Assembly (NCBI RefSeq): GCF_900110995.1
Contig: NZ_FOJF01000001.1
Coordinates: 2,745,199-2,809,198, forward strand
DNA: 64,000 nucleotides
Direction: 5' to 3'
Origin: Chitinophaga sp. YR573
Lineage (GTDB): Bacteria > Bacteroidota > Bacteroidia > Chitinophagales > Chitinophagaceae
Shown here: piece after piece, positions 52,364 through 60,918 of the stretch
Layout: each line of letters starts with the position of its first letter
Numbering within the stretch: the stretch's first letter is position 1
Notes under the pieces: generated by a model
What the model was told of the DNA's origin: nothing
What the model saw: only the letters and a program-made list of their open reading frames with translations
Database searches by the model: none
Made by a program: the position numbers and the translations under genes

Positions 52364-53398
52364 TTATTGTTCAAAGGCATTCCAGCCCTGAGCTACCAGT
52401 TTATATTTATTACCGCCTTTGGTGATGATATGAGCACCCTCACTGATATCCGCCATGTAGCCTATTACACTGATTTGTTCGGACAGTACTATTTTATCGT
52501 AGTCTTCCTGTTTCATGGTGAAGAGCAGTTCGTAATCTTCGCCACCGCTTAATGCGCAGGCAGTAGGATCCAGGCTGAATTTCAATGCAGCTTCTTTTGT
52601 TTCTCCTGCGATAGGGATTTTCTCTTCATATAATACGCATCCCAGGTTGCTCTGTTTGCAGATGTGCAGTATTTCTGAGCTGAGTCCATCGCTGATATCC
52701 ATCATAGCGGTAGGATGGATTTCCTGTTTTTGCAGGTATTCGATGATATCCTTGCGGGCTTCCGGTTTTAACTGACGGCCTATTACGTAGGTCTGGTTTT
52801 CCAGATCTGGCTGTAACTGAGGAGCTTCCAGGTAAATCTGTTTTTCTCTTTCCAGCAGGGTAAGGCCCAGGAAAGCAGCGCCAAGGTCTCCGGAAACGCA
52901 GAGCAGGTCGCCCTTCTGGGCAGTGGAGCGTTTCACGAATTTGTCCGGGGCTACTTCTCCCAGCGCGGTTACGCTGATAACGAAACCTTTTTTGGAAGAG
53001 GTGGTATCGCCACCTATCAGGTCTACCCCGTATTTCTCGCAGGCAGCATACACACCTTCGTAGAATTCGCTGAGAGCTTCTACAGAAAAGCGGTTGCTGA
53101 AAGCAATGCTCATGGTGATCTGTGTAGGGGTAGCGTTCATAGCGTAGATGTCGGAGAGGTTCACTACTACTGATTTATAGCCCAGGTGTTTGAGGGGCGT
53201 ATACATCAGGTCAAAGTGGATACCTTCTACCAGCATATCCGTGGTAACCACCGTCTGGCGGCCGAAATGATCTATTACGGCAGCATCGTCGCCTACACCA
53301 AGAACGGTGCTGGCCTGCTGAATTTCTATATTTTTAGTTAGTAGTTCTATCAGACCAAATTCCCCCAGGGATTCGATCTCGGTTCTTTCCTCGCTCAT
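52364..53398 (-). CDS. thiL: Thiamine-monophosphate kinase
   Basis: A 344-aa ATP-dependent kinase making thiamine diphosphate from the monophosphate. It belongs to the PurM/AIR-synthase superfamily: VGDDAAVIDHFG near residue 37, TTDMLVEGIHFDL with metal-binding Asp, YAACEKYGVDLIGGDTTSS, and the late MMDISDGLSSEI and ALSGGEDYELLF. It lies 5 bp after the inositol monophosphatase gene in the same direction. No other thiamine gene is in the window. Confidence 0.94.
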   Translation of the reverse strand: MSEERTEIESLGEFGLIELLTKNIEIQQASTVLGVGDDAAVIDHFGRQTVVTTDMLVEGIHFDLMYTPLKHLGYKSVVVNLSDIYAMNATPTQITMSIAFSNRFSVEALSEFYEGVYAACEKYGVDLIGGDTTSSKKGFVISVTALGEVAPDKFVKRSTAQKGDLLCVSGDLGAAFLGLTLLEREKQIYLEAPQLQPDLENQTYVIGRQLKPEARKDIIEYLQKQEIHPTAMMDISDGLSSEILHICKQSNLGCVLYEEKIPIAGETKEAALKFSLDPTACALSGGEDYELLFTMKQEDYDKIVLSEQISVIGYMADISEGAHIITKGGNKYKLVAQGWNAFEQ

Positions 53399-53403
53399 AT
53401 TAA

Positions 53404-54177
53404 TTAGTATTTTCCGTTTACAGCATCCACCAGTGAAGCATGGATGTTGCCGTTTGTTGCAATCAGTTTTTTCTGGTAGGGTGAATAACGTGTGCCGGTA
53501 AAGTCAGTTACTTTTCCACCAGCTTCTTCCACGATAATAAATCCGGCAGCAGCGTCCCAGGCGTTGAGGCTATGTTCATAAAAGCCGTCGAAACGTCCGC
53601 AGGCTACCCAGCAGAGATCTATAGCGGCGGAGCCTAAGCGGCGTACCGGCAGGCCCTGTTTTATAAAATGTTCAAATACCTGTATGGGGTTGTTGGCAGA
53701 ATCTTCCCATTGGTAGGGAAAACCTGTTACCAGACAGGCGCTGGCCAGTGACGGTTTTTTAGATACATGGATGGGCTTGTCATTGAGGGTGGCCCCTTTT
53801 CCCTTTTCAGCAAAGAAGAATTCGTTCATAAAAGGGTTGTATACCGCTCCCATGATGATTTCTCCATCCTGTTCCACTCCTATAGATACGCAGCAGATGG
53901 GAATGCCATGTGCAAAGTTGACGGTACCATCCAGGGGATCTATGATCCATTTCACATTGGAAGTGGTGGCTATCTCACCGGACTCCTCACTTAGAATAAA
54001 GTGGTCCGGGTAAGTTTCCCTTATCACACTGAAAATGGCAGTCTCAGCCCCTTTGTCTGCTTCCGTTACCAGGTCATTGATTGTACTTTTGCTGCTGATC
54101 TCAAAAGCACCATTAAAGTATTGCTGTAATATTTTACCACCGGCATATGTCGCCTTGAGTAGGGTTGCCTTTAACAT
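53404..54177 (-). CDS. Inositol monophosphatase family protein
   Basis: A 257-aa Mg2+-dependent phosphatase of the SuhB/CysQ superfamily. It has DLVTEADKGAE near 40, EESGEIAT with the metal Glu, WIIDPLDGTVNFAHG (the family signature) near 82-96, and NAWDAAAGFIIVEEAGG near 210. Substrates in the family include myo-inositol phosphates and 3'-phosphoadenosine phosphates, and the sequence alone does not decide. The start at 54177 is preferred to 54258 because a -7 box lies just upstream of it. Confidence 0.93.
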   Translation of the reverse strand: MLKATLLKATYAGGKILQQYFNGAFEISSKSTINDLVTEADKGAETAIFSVIRETYPDHFILSEESGEIATTSNVKWIIDPLDGTVNFAHGIPICCVSIGVEQDGEIIMGAVYNPFMNEFFFAEKGKGATLNDKPIHVSKKPSLASACLVTGFPYQWEDSANNPIQVFEHFIKQGLPVRRLGSAAIDLCWVACGRFDGFYEHSLNAWDAAAGFIIVEEAGGKVTDFTGTRYSPYQKKLIATNGNIHASLVDAVNGKY

Positions 54178-54181
54178 TTGG

Positions 54182-54189
54182 CAAAGGTA
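54182..54189 (-). promoter_or_regulatory. -7 element abutting the inositol monophosphatase start
   Basis: The minus strand reads TACCTTTG, an exact -7 consensus, followed by CCAA and the ATG at 54177. A leaderless or nearly leaderless mRNA is predicted. No clear -33 box is seen. Confidence 0.55.
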
Positions 54190-54301
54190 CGCGGGAATTT
54201 TTTTTCTGCCCATATCGTTTTTAGTAATATGTTTGCAGAGAGGTTTCCGGAGGGACAAAGGAAACCTTTATATTCTGGCCGCCGCAATCCAAAATTCGGC
54301 G

Positions 54302-54309
54302 TATTTTTG
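54302..54309 (+). promoter_or_regulatory. -7 element of the GH3-family gene
   Basis: TATTTTTG is an exact TAnnTTTG match, 31 nt before the ATG at 54341. No well-spaced -33 box is seen. Confidence 0.5.
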
Positions 54310-54340
54310 CAATTCATATCATAAATGAGAAGGTAAATTA

Positions 54341-55873
54341 ATGGCCATTTTAGGTAATCTTATATCGAGGTCGCTACGCATCAGGAAGAAATTCACATTC
54401 AAGTTAGGTACGCCTCGTCAATACCAGCTTCAGGTATTGCATCGTCTGCTTGCGAAGGCAAAAGATACGCAGTTTGGTCAACACTACAACTTTCAGGAAA
54501 TACTTGACAGCCCCAGCGTTATAGCGCAATATAAAGCTACAGTTCCTGTGCATAATTATAATAAGATGCACGGAGAATGGTGGTACAAGGCCCTGGAAGG
54601 CCAGGCCAATGTCAGCTGGCCGGAAAAGATCAAATACTTTGCATTAAGCTCGGGTACTTCAGAATCGGCCAGTAAACATATACCGGTTACCCGGGATATG
54701 TTGAAGACGGTAAAGAAGGTGGGTATCAAGCAGTTATATTCCATGGCGAACTTTGACGTGCCGCCTAAATCTTTTACAAAGGGTATCCTCATGCTGGGTG
54801 GTACCACTGCTTTGTATGAGAAGGGCGACTACTATGAGGGAGACATGAGTGGCATACAGGCCAAGAACATTCCCCGTTGGTTCCGTCGCTTTTACAAGCC
54901 CGGAGGTAACATTTCCAGGAAACCGGATTGGGAACAGCGTATCAAGCTGATTGTGCGTAAGGCGCCACAATGGGATGTGGGCACCGTTTGTGGTGTACCT
55001 GCCTGGGTGCAGATCGTGCTGGCGGAGATCATTAAATACCATGGGGTAAAGGATATTCATGAGATATGGCCGAACCTGGCTGTATATATTCATGGCGGGG
55101 TTTCTTTTGAGCCTTACCGGGATAGTTTTAAGAAGCTGCTGGGTAAACCTATCAACTTCATTGAAACTTACATGGCATCTGAAGGGTCTTTCGGGTTCCA
55201 GGCAAGACCGGGTGTGAGAGGTATCAAACTGGTACTGAACGCTGGTATCTTCTTTGAATTCATTCCTTTTAATGAGGAGAATTTTGATACAGAAGGAGAG
55301 GTGAAGCCTAATCCGAAGTCATACATGATTCATGAGGTGGTAGAAGATGTGGAGTATGCAGTGATGCTGTCTACCTGTGCAGGTGCATGGCGTTACCTGA
55401 TTGGTGACGTGGTGAAGTTTACTTCCGTGAAAGAACATGAGATCGTGATAGTGGGTCGTACCAAACAGTTCCTGAGCTTATGCGGGGAGCATATGAGTAT
55501 CGATAACATGAACACGGCGATTGATATGGTGCAGAAGAAACTGGGCATTACTGTTACTGAGTTTACTGTAGCTGGTTTCTCTTATGAGAACCTGTTTGCA
55601 CATCGCTGGTACATTGGTACAAATGATGTGAATGTAGACGGTAACCGTGTGCGTGAGATCATAGATCAGGCGTTGTGTGAAGTGAATGATGATTATGCTG
55701 TTGAAAGGACTGCTGCACTAAAGGAAGTGTTTGTTGAAATACTGCCGCACGATTCATTTATCGAATACCTGCGTGGTAAAGGTAAAGAGGGCGCGATGAA
55801 TAAATTCCCAAGGGTGATGAAGGGTGAGAAGCTGAAAGACTGGGAGAAGTTTTTAGGCGTTAAGTCAGTTTAA
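54341..55873 (+). CDS. GH3 auxin-responsive-promoter family protein
   Basis: A 510-aa member of the GH3 fold within the acyl-adenylate/thioester (ANL) superfamily. In plants GH3 enzymes join amino acids to jasmonate or auxin. It has ATP-binding elements YFALSSGTSESASKHIPVT near 105-123, FIETYMASEGSFGFQ near 280, and ISTCAGAWRYLIGDVVKF-like (here LSTCAGAWRYLIGDVVKF) near 348, then the C-terminal lid. Bacterial members are widespread in Bacteroidota and their substrates are unknown. It is a single gene with its own promoter and terminator. Confidence 0.92.
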   Translation: MAILGNLISRSLRIRKKFTFKLGTPRQYQLQVLHRLLAKAKDTQFGQHYNFQEILDSPSVIAQYKATVPVHNYNKMHGEWWYKALEGQANVSWPEKIKYFALSSGTSESASKHIPVTRDMLKTVKKVGIKQLYSMANFDVPPKSFTKGILMLGGTTALYEKGDYYEGDMSGIQAKNIPRWFRRFYKPGGNISRKPDWEQRIKLIVRKAPQWDVGTVCGVPAWVQIVLAEIIKYHGVKDIHEIWPNLAVYIHGGVSFEPYRDSFKKLLGKPINFIETYMASEGSFGFQARPGVRGIKLVLNAGIFFEFIPFNEENFDTEGEVKPNPKSYMIHEVVEDVEYAVMLSTCAGAWRYLIGDVVKFTSVKEHEIVIVGRTKQFLSLCGEHMSIDNMNTAIDMVQKKLGITVTEFTVAGFSYENLFAHRWYIGTNDVNVDGNRVREIIDQALCEVNDDYAVERTAALKEVFVEILPHDSFIEYLRGKGKEGAMNKFPRVMKGEKLKDWEKFLGVKSV

Positions 55874-55904
55874 GCATTCATTAACGATTTTAATATAAAA
55901 AGAG

Positions 55905-55930
55905 GGGTAACTTCAGCAATTAAGTTACCC
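55905..55930 (+). terminator. Terminator after the GH3-family gene
   Basis: Nine-base arms GGGTAACTT (55905-55913) and AAGTTACCC (55922-55930) with a T-rich tail. Confidence 0.78.
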
Positions 55931-55972
55931 TTTATTTTTGGATGGTTGTCAATACCTGGAATTTTGTAACGC

Positions 55973-56611
55973 ATGACAGCAGCAATTGTAGCGGGACTCG
56001 TGTTAGGATTATTCCTCTCCATATCGGTAGGCCCTGTAATCTTCGCCATTATTAAGTATAGTATCAATAACGGTTTTAAGGCTGGTATCAGTTTCGCATT
56101 TGGAGTATCCTGCAGTGATATTATGTTTGTGTTGACGGGTAACCTGGCTACTTCATTTATATCACGTCTGGAAGAGTATAAACAGTATATAGGGATTGGT
56201 GGTGGAGGATTGCTGATAGGCATGGGCATTTACGGCCTGTTGTTTAAGAAGGTAAAGATCAGTACAGGTGATGAGAAGCCGGAGATGTTCCGTACGCATG
56301 ATTATCTGAAGATATGGCTGGCGGGTTTTCTGATGAATACCTTAAACCCGGGGGTTATTATTTTCTGGCTGGGAGTATGTGTAGCGAACAGTGCTACTCC
56401 GGTTAGTCACCGGTTGATTATGTATACGGTTTGCCTGGGCTGGGTGCTTTCTACGGATGTATTGAAGGTGTTTGTAGCGGATAAGATCCGTCATAAACTA
56501 ACGTTGAATAATGTGGTATGGCTGAATAAAATTGCAGGGGTGAGTATGATTATATTCGGAGTGGTATTGTTATACAAGGTGCTGTTTGATGTGGGACATA
56601 TAGGGCATTAA
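55973..56611 (+). CDS. LysE/RhtB family amino-acid exporter
   Basis: A 212-aa inner-membrane protein with about six helices. The N-terminal LVLGLFLSISVGPVIFAIIK is the family signature. The middle NTLNPGVIIFWLGV matches the second conserved block. Members export basic or other amino acids. The substrate is not predictable and no regulator is adjacent. Confidence 0.92.
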   Translation: MTAAIVAGLVLGLFLSISVGPVIFAIIKYSINNGFKAGISFAFGVSCSDIMFVLTGNLATSFISRLEEYKQYIGIGGGGLLIGMGIYGLLFKKVKISTGDEKPEMFRTHDYLKIWLAGFLMNTLNPGVIIFWLGVCVANSATPVSHRLIMYTVCLGWVLSTDVLKVFVADKIRHKLTLNNVVWLNKIAGVSMIIFGVVLLYKVLFDVGHIGH

Positions 56612-56631
56612 CAACAAGATATTATATAAAT

Positions 56632-56664
56632 AAAAGCGGAGCAGGTTAACCCTGCTCCGCTTTT
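56632..56664. terminator. Bidirectional terminator between lysE-like and korB genes
   Basis: Fourteen-base arms AAAAGCGGAGCAGG (56632-56645) and CCTGCTCCGCTTTT (56651-56664), with T residues following on the plus strand. Confidence 0.86.
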
Positions 56665-56687
56665 TTATTATTGGTGGTTTGGTATGC

Positions 56688-57722
56688 TTATTTGATCGTC
56701 CAGGTTTCGCGGCCAGCCAGCAGTTTGTCCAGGTTGCCTGGTCCCTTCTGAGCGGTTGCTTCCTGTACCTGGAAGTTCAGCTGATCTTCGTAGGTAGGAC
56801 GGAAAGCCTGGTAGAATACGCCGAACGGACGTGGTAAGTGACCTTCGATACGCGGATCATCGAACAGGCGGGTAAGCAGCTGTGCTTTGTAGAAGTCGTT
56901 CTCGTCATGAATCCAGAGATCATCGGCACTGTATTCTCCACCCAACTCTACTACAACTGGTCTTAAACCATCTAAACGGATACCTTTGTTCTTCTGAGCA
57001 CCAAAGATCAATGGCTGACCCTGTTCAACAAAGATGGCTTCCTCAGGTTTGCTGCCTTTTTCTGTGAATATTTCAAAAGCACCATCATTAAAGATGTTAC
57101 AGTTCTGGTATATTTCCAGGAAGGAAGCGCCTTTATGTGCATGACTGCGTTTCAGCAGTTCCTGCAGGTGTTTAGGATCGCGATCCATACTACGGGCAAT
57201 GAAAGTAGCATCAGCACCGAGGGCCAGGGCCAGCGGATTAAACGGATGGTCTATACTGCCGAATGGAGTGGACTTGGTCACTTTATTCTCTTCCGAAGTA
57301 GGAGAGTACTGTCCTTTTGTTAAACCATAGATCTGGTTATTGAACAGCATGATATTAAGATCAAAGTTACGGCGCAGCAGGTGGATGGTATGGTTACCAC
57401 CGATAGACAGCCCGTCGCCATCACCGGTTACTACCCATACACTCAGTTCGGGGCGGGTAGCTTTTAAGCCGGAAGCTATTGCGGTGGCACGACCATGAAT
57501 TGAGTGCATGCCATATGTATTCATATAATAAGGGAAACGTGAAGAACAACCGATTCCGGATACGATCACAATATTTTCCTTAGGAATGCCCAGTCCAGGC
57601 ATGATAGTCTGTACCTGCTTTAATATAGAATAATCTCCGCACCCCGGACACCAGCGCACTTCCTGGTCCGTTGCAAAATCCTTCGCTGTTAACGCCTGCG
57701 GAGCTATAGTTGCTGTTGACAT
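56688..57722 (-). CDS. 2-oxoacid:ferredoxin oxidoreductase beta subunit
   Basis: A 344-aa thiamine-diphosphate subunit of a 2-oxoglutarate (or similar 2-oxoacid):ferredoxin oxidoreductase. It has VRWCPGCGDYSILKQV near 22-37, SGIGCSSRFPYYMNTYGMHS, and the TPP motif VVTGDGDGLSIGGNH followed by MLFNNQIYGLTKGQYSPTS. A beta subunit needs an alpha/gamma partner with the 2-oxoacid-binding and pyrophosphate domains, and none is adjacent. The partner must be elsewhere. Confidence 0.92.
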   Translation of the reverse strand: MSTATIAPQALTAKDFATDQEVRWCPGCGDYSILKQVQTIMPGLGIPKENIVIVSGIGCSSRFPYYMNTYGMHSIHGRATAIASGLKATRPELSVWVVTGDGDGLSIGGNHTIHLLRRNFDLNIMLFNNQIYGLTKGQYSPTSEENKVTKSTPFGSIDHPFNPLALALGADATFIARSMDRDPKHLQELLKRSHAHKGASFLEIYQNCNIFNDGAFEIFTEKGSKPEEAIFVEQGQPLIFGAQKNKGIRLDGLRPVVVELGGEYSADDLWIHDENDFYKAQLLTRLFDDPRIEGHLPRPFGVFYQAFRPTYEDQLNFQVQEATAQKGPGNLDKLLAGRETWTIK

Positions 57723-57759
57723 TTGTATATTTTATAATAAATAAGTTGTTATCGGATTG

Positions 57760-57767
57760 CAAAGTTA
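57760..57767 (-). promoter_or_regulatory. -7 element of korB-like gene
   Basis: The minus strand reads TAACTTTG, an exact TAnnTTTG match, 37 nt before the ATG at 57722. It supports separate transcription of the orphan subunit gene from the AhpD-like gene upstream. Confidence 0.5.
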
Positions 57768-57807
57768 CGAATTGTCTGCTGTTTGAAGGTTACGCAATCA
57801 GGAATAC

Positions 57808-58155
57808 TTATGCCTGTTGTTGTAATGCCTCCCAATATTCAGCTGCTCTTCTGGTGTGAGGAATAACGATAGTCCCGCCTACAATGTTCGCTACTGCAAA
57901 GATTTCGTACATTTCTTCGGTAGTAATCCCCTGTTCATGACATTTCCCCAGGTGATATTTGATACAATCGTCGCAACGTAATACCATTGAGGACACCAGT
58001 CCCAGCATTTCCTTTACTTTGGTACTTAATGCACCTTCTGCATAAGTATTGGTATCCAGGTTAAACAGGCGGTTGATTACCTTATTCTGCTGACCCAGAA
58101 TTACCTCATTCATTTTAGCCCGGTAATCATTAAATGCTTTTATCTCATCTGCCAT
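57808..58155 (-). CDS. AhpD/carboxymuconolactone decarboxylase-like protein
   Basis: A 115-aa helical protein of the CMD/AhpD superfamily. The redox motif is LRCDDCIKYHLGKC near 58-71, with CxxC followed by a His three residues later, as in alkylhydroperoxidase AhpD. It is probably a thiol-dependent peroxide-detoxifying or related enzyme. The ATG at 58155 (MADEIKAFNDYR) is preferred to 58176. A minus-strand TATATTTG box lies at 58197-58204. Confidence 0.87.
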   Translation of the reverse strand: MADEIKAFNDYRAKMNEVILGQQNKVINRLFNLDTNTYAEGALSTKVKEMLGLVSSMVLRCDDCIKYHLGKCHEQGITTEEMYEIFAVANIVGGTIVIPHTRRAAEYWEALQQQA

Positions 58156-58354
58156 TTTTATAATGTTTTCGCCCACTAAAGCTATGAAACCATTCGCAAA
58201 TATAAATCAATCTACTGGTCAGGTAGACTATACATTAGTGTTAGATAGAATGGGGAATATTAAATAGTTGATTAATAGATGATTGTAAAGGAGCTGATAA
58301 CCTGAGGTTATTGTTCATAACCAGAAGTGATGGCCAGGGCTATAAAAAGGAAAA

Positions 58355-58377
58355 CCCCTTACGACGAGCGTAAGGGG
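58355..58377 (-). terminator. Terminator of the siderophore-receptor gene
   Basis: Arms CCCCTTACG (58355-58363) and CGTAAGGGG (58369-58377). On the minus strand the hairpin is followed by TTTTCCTTTTT. Confidence 0.82.
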
Positions 58378-58400
58378 CTTCTTTTAGTGCTATCAACTGG

Positions 58401-60833
58401 TTAGAATTTGAATGCAATGCTACCAACGAGGTTTCTTGGTTTCTGAGGATTCATTGAAGACCATCCTATCCAGTATTTCTGGTTAGTGAGGTTATCAAGC
58501 TTAGCACCAATTCTGAATTTAGGGGTATCATAAGATACGCTTGCATTCAGGACTGTAAATGCCGGCAGTATGAATACGCCCTGTGCATCACTGTTCACAA
58601 TCTTGTTATCACTGGCGTAGTTACCACCAAATCCGAATGAAAGACCTTTTACCGCACCCTGTGATACGCGATAGTTTAACCACAGGTTAGCAGACATTGG
58701 TGCGTTTGCTGTAGCCGGGCGACGACCTTCATCCGTAGTTGCTTTCTCCAGTTTAGAGTCATTGTAAGCAAAACCTGCAACAACGCTAAAGCCCTGGAAA
58801 GGATTAGCAATTACTTCTGCTTCGAAGCCTGTGCTTGCCTGTGTTCCATCCTGAACTACATTATAGGCAGTAATCGGGTTCTGATCAGCTCCTGTATAAG
58901 AACGAACGACGTTTTTTACTTTGATGTTATAGTAACTTAAAGTACTTGTCAGTCTTCCACCAAACAGATCCATTTTAACACCACCTTCCAGCTGGTTAGC
59001 CTGTTCCGGCTTTAAGGTTTCATTCTTGTAGTTTTTACCATCTTTATTCTGGAATCCGTTCTGGTAGTTACCGAACAGGGATAATTTATCTTTCAGGACC
59101 TGGTAAACGATACCAAACTTAGGAGAGAGTGCTGTCTGGTCATAAGCACCTGTATGAGTACCGGTAGTTTTGTTGTAGTCTCCCTTGTTGTTATAATAAT
59201 CAACACGAAGAGCTGCCTGTACCATTAAGTTGTCTGTGATATTAAATACATCTGAAGCGTAGGCACTGTAGGTATACCTTTGGTATACGTAAGGGTATTG
59301 GTAATTGTATGTAAGAGACTGGTATGTCTTATCTAAATTCGCACGGTTAAAATCATTATATGTTGGAATGTTACCATGAGAAGGGATGGCATCAAAATAT
59401 GTAGCAGCAAATATCTGATCTGAATTCAGATAGAACACATCCAGGCCACCTACAAAGCGGTTTCTAAAGCGACCGATTTTAAAGTCACCAATGAAATTCT
59501 GCTGGAGTTCGGTAGTACTTACACGACTGTTATTGGTAGACTGATCATTACGCGATATTGAATCCCCAGCCATTAAATAGAAGTAAGGTCCTGCACCATT
59601 AGAAAAACTATTCGTATTAGAGAATACTGTCTGAGAGGTCCACTGATCAGAAATTTTGTAATTCATGGTAGCAAAGAAGTTCATGTTCCTTGATACCTGT
59701 GTGAGGTCTTTGCTGGCAAATAAGCGGTTATAATCAAGGTTCAGTTTATCTGCCCTGTCTGTGCCCAGTATCTGGCTCACAACTCCTGAGTAAGGGAAGA
59801 AGAAGAAAGGATTTCCGGTACCATAGTTATAAAAGTATTCAGCATCAAACTGGAATGTTAATTTGTCACTTGCTTTATAAGTGATGCTTGGTGCAACAGC
59901 CAGCGCTTTGTTAAAGCCATTGTCTGTGAAGCTGCCTTCATCTGTATAAGCAGTGTTCAGTCGGAATAACAGTGTTTTTGCAGAATCGAGAGGAGTATTG
60001 ATATCTGCAAAAAAACGGTTGTATGAATAAGTGCCACCAGCATAGGATATTTCACCACCAAAATGATCGTAAGGTTTTTTAGTGATCCTGTTGATCAAAC
60101 CACCATAAGAAGTTAAAGTACTTCCAAAGAGGGTTGCAGAGGGGCCTTTGATTACTTCTATGCTTTCTAAGTTAACAGCATCTATTTTAGAAGATACGTT
60201 ACCGGTTACACCATTGCGCAGCAGGCTCTGTGTCACAAAACCACGTGAAGTATAATAAGCGCCACCATCACCACTACGGCCGGTTGCTTCCCACATTTTG
60301 GTAATACCCGGTGCATTTCTCATGGCATCATCAACGGTAAACACCATTTGCTGTGTGATCAGATCTTTCGTAATAGTGCTGTATACCTGTGGATTTTCGA
60401 GATTGCGTAAAGGTAGTTTGGAAACGTACTCACTGGATTTTTTTGCCAGTTTATTCTGGTTACCGGTGATAACGATTTCACCTAACTGTTTGCTTGAAAC
60501 GGCCAGTTGAAAACTCTCGTTAATCGTTTTACCACTTTCAACTACGATATCTTTTGTTACGTTGGTGTAACCAGTCAGTGATACCACTACCTGGTAATTG
60601 CCGGCAGGAACGTTATGGAAAGAGAATGTACCGGAACCATCTGTAGTAGTAGCATATTTGGTACCCTGTAAGATTACGGCTACATCTGCGGCTGCTTTGC
60701 CATCAGAAGTAACTACTTTACCTTTGATAACACCGTTGTTATCTTCAAGGTCATTAGCTACGGCGGTAGCGAAGAAAGAAATAAATAAGCTGAATATCAG
60801 GATAATCGTTGGCCTTAAACTCCTCAGTATCAT
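58401..60833 (-). CDS. TonB-dependent siderophore receptor
   Basis: An 810-aa outer-membrane receptor. It has a signal peptide ending AVAND, a carboxypeptidase-regulatory-like domain at about 36-115 (GVIKGKVVTSDGKAAADVAVIL), a plug domain at about 140-260 (MRNAPGITKM, VESIEVIKGPSATLFGS-like) and a beta-barrel ending in NLVGSIAFKF with the terminal Phe. The N-terminal extension and siderophore-type plug fit ferric-siderophore import. An iron-responsive promoter is expected; a TGTGC/GCACA repeat lies at 60850-60866, upstream of the start. Confidence 0.92.
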   Translation of the reverse strand: MILRSLRPTIILIFSLFISFFATAVANDLEDNNGVIKGKVVTSDGKAAADVAVILQGTKYATTTDGSGTFSFHNVPAGNYQVVVSLTGYTNVTKDIVVESGKTINESFQLAVSSKQLGEIVITGNQNKLAKKSSEYVSKLPLRNLENPQVYSTITKDLITQQMVFTVDDAMRNAPGITKMWEATGRSGDGGAYYTSRGFVTQSLLRNGVTGNVSSKIDAVNLESIEVIKGPSATLFGSTLTSYGGLINRITKKPYDHFGGEISYAGGTYSYNRFFADINTPLDSAKTLLFRLNTAYTDEGSFTDNGFNKALAVAPSITYKASDKLTFQFDAEYFYNYGTGNPFFFFPYSGVVSQILGTDRADKLNLDYNRLFASKDLTQVSRNMNFFATMNYKISDQWTSQTVFSNTNSFSNGAGPYFYLMAGDSISRNDQSTNNSRVSTTELQQNFIGDFKIGRFRNRFVGGLDVFYLNSDQIFAATYFDAIPSHGNIPTYNDFNRANLDKTYQSLTYNYQYPYVYQRYTYSAYASDVFNITDNLMVQAALRVDYYNNKGDYNKTTGTHTGAYDQTALSPKFGIVYQVLKDKLSLFGNYQNGFQNKDGKNYKNETLKPEQANQLEGGVKMDLFGGRLTSTLSYYNIKVKNVVRSYTGADQNPITAYNVVQDGTQASTGFEAEVIANPFQGFSVVAGFAYNDSKLEKATTDEGRRPATANAPMSANLWLNYRVSQGAVKGLSFGFGGNYASDNKIVNSDAQGVFILPAFTVLNASVSYDTPKFRIGAKLDNLTNQKYWIGWSSMNPQKPRNLVGSIAFKF

Positions 60834-60918
60834 AAGTTGTGTTTTTGCGTGTGCAAAATTGGCACAATCTTACCCTGCTATTGCATCGTATCGGGAAATT
60901 GATTTACGCGATAAGGAA

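Noticed and set aside
60850..60866. TGTGC-N7-GCACA as a Fur box upstream of the siderophore receptor
   Set aside because: It does not match the known AT-rich Fur consensus, and five-base arms are weak evidence.
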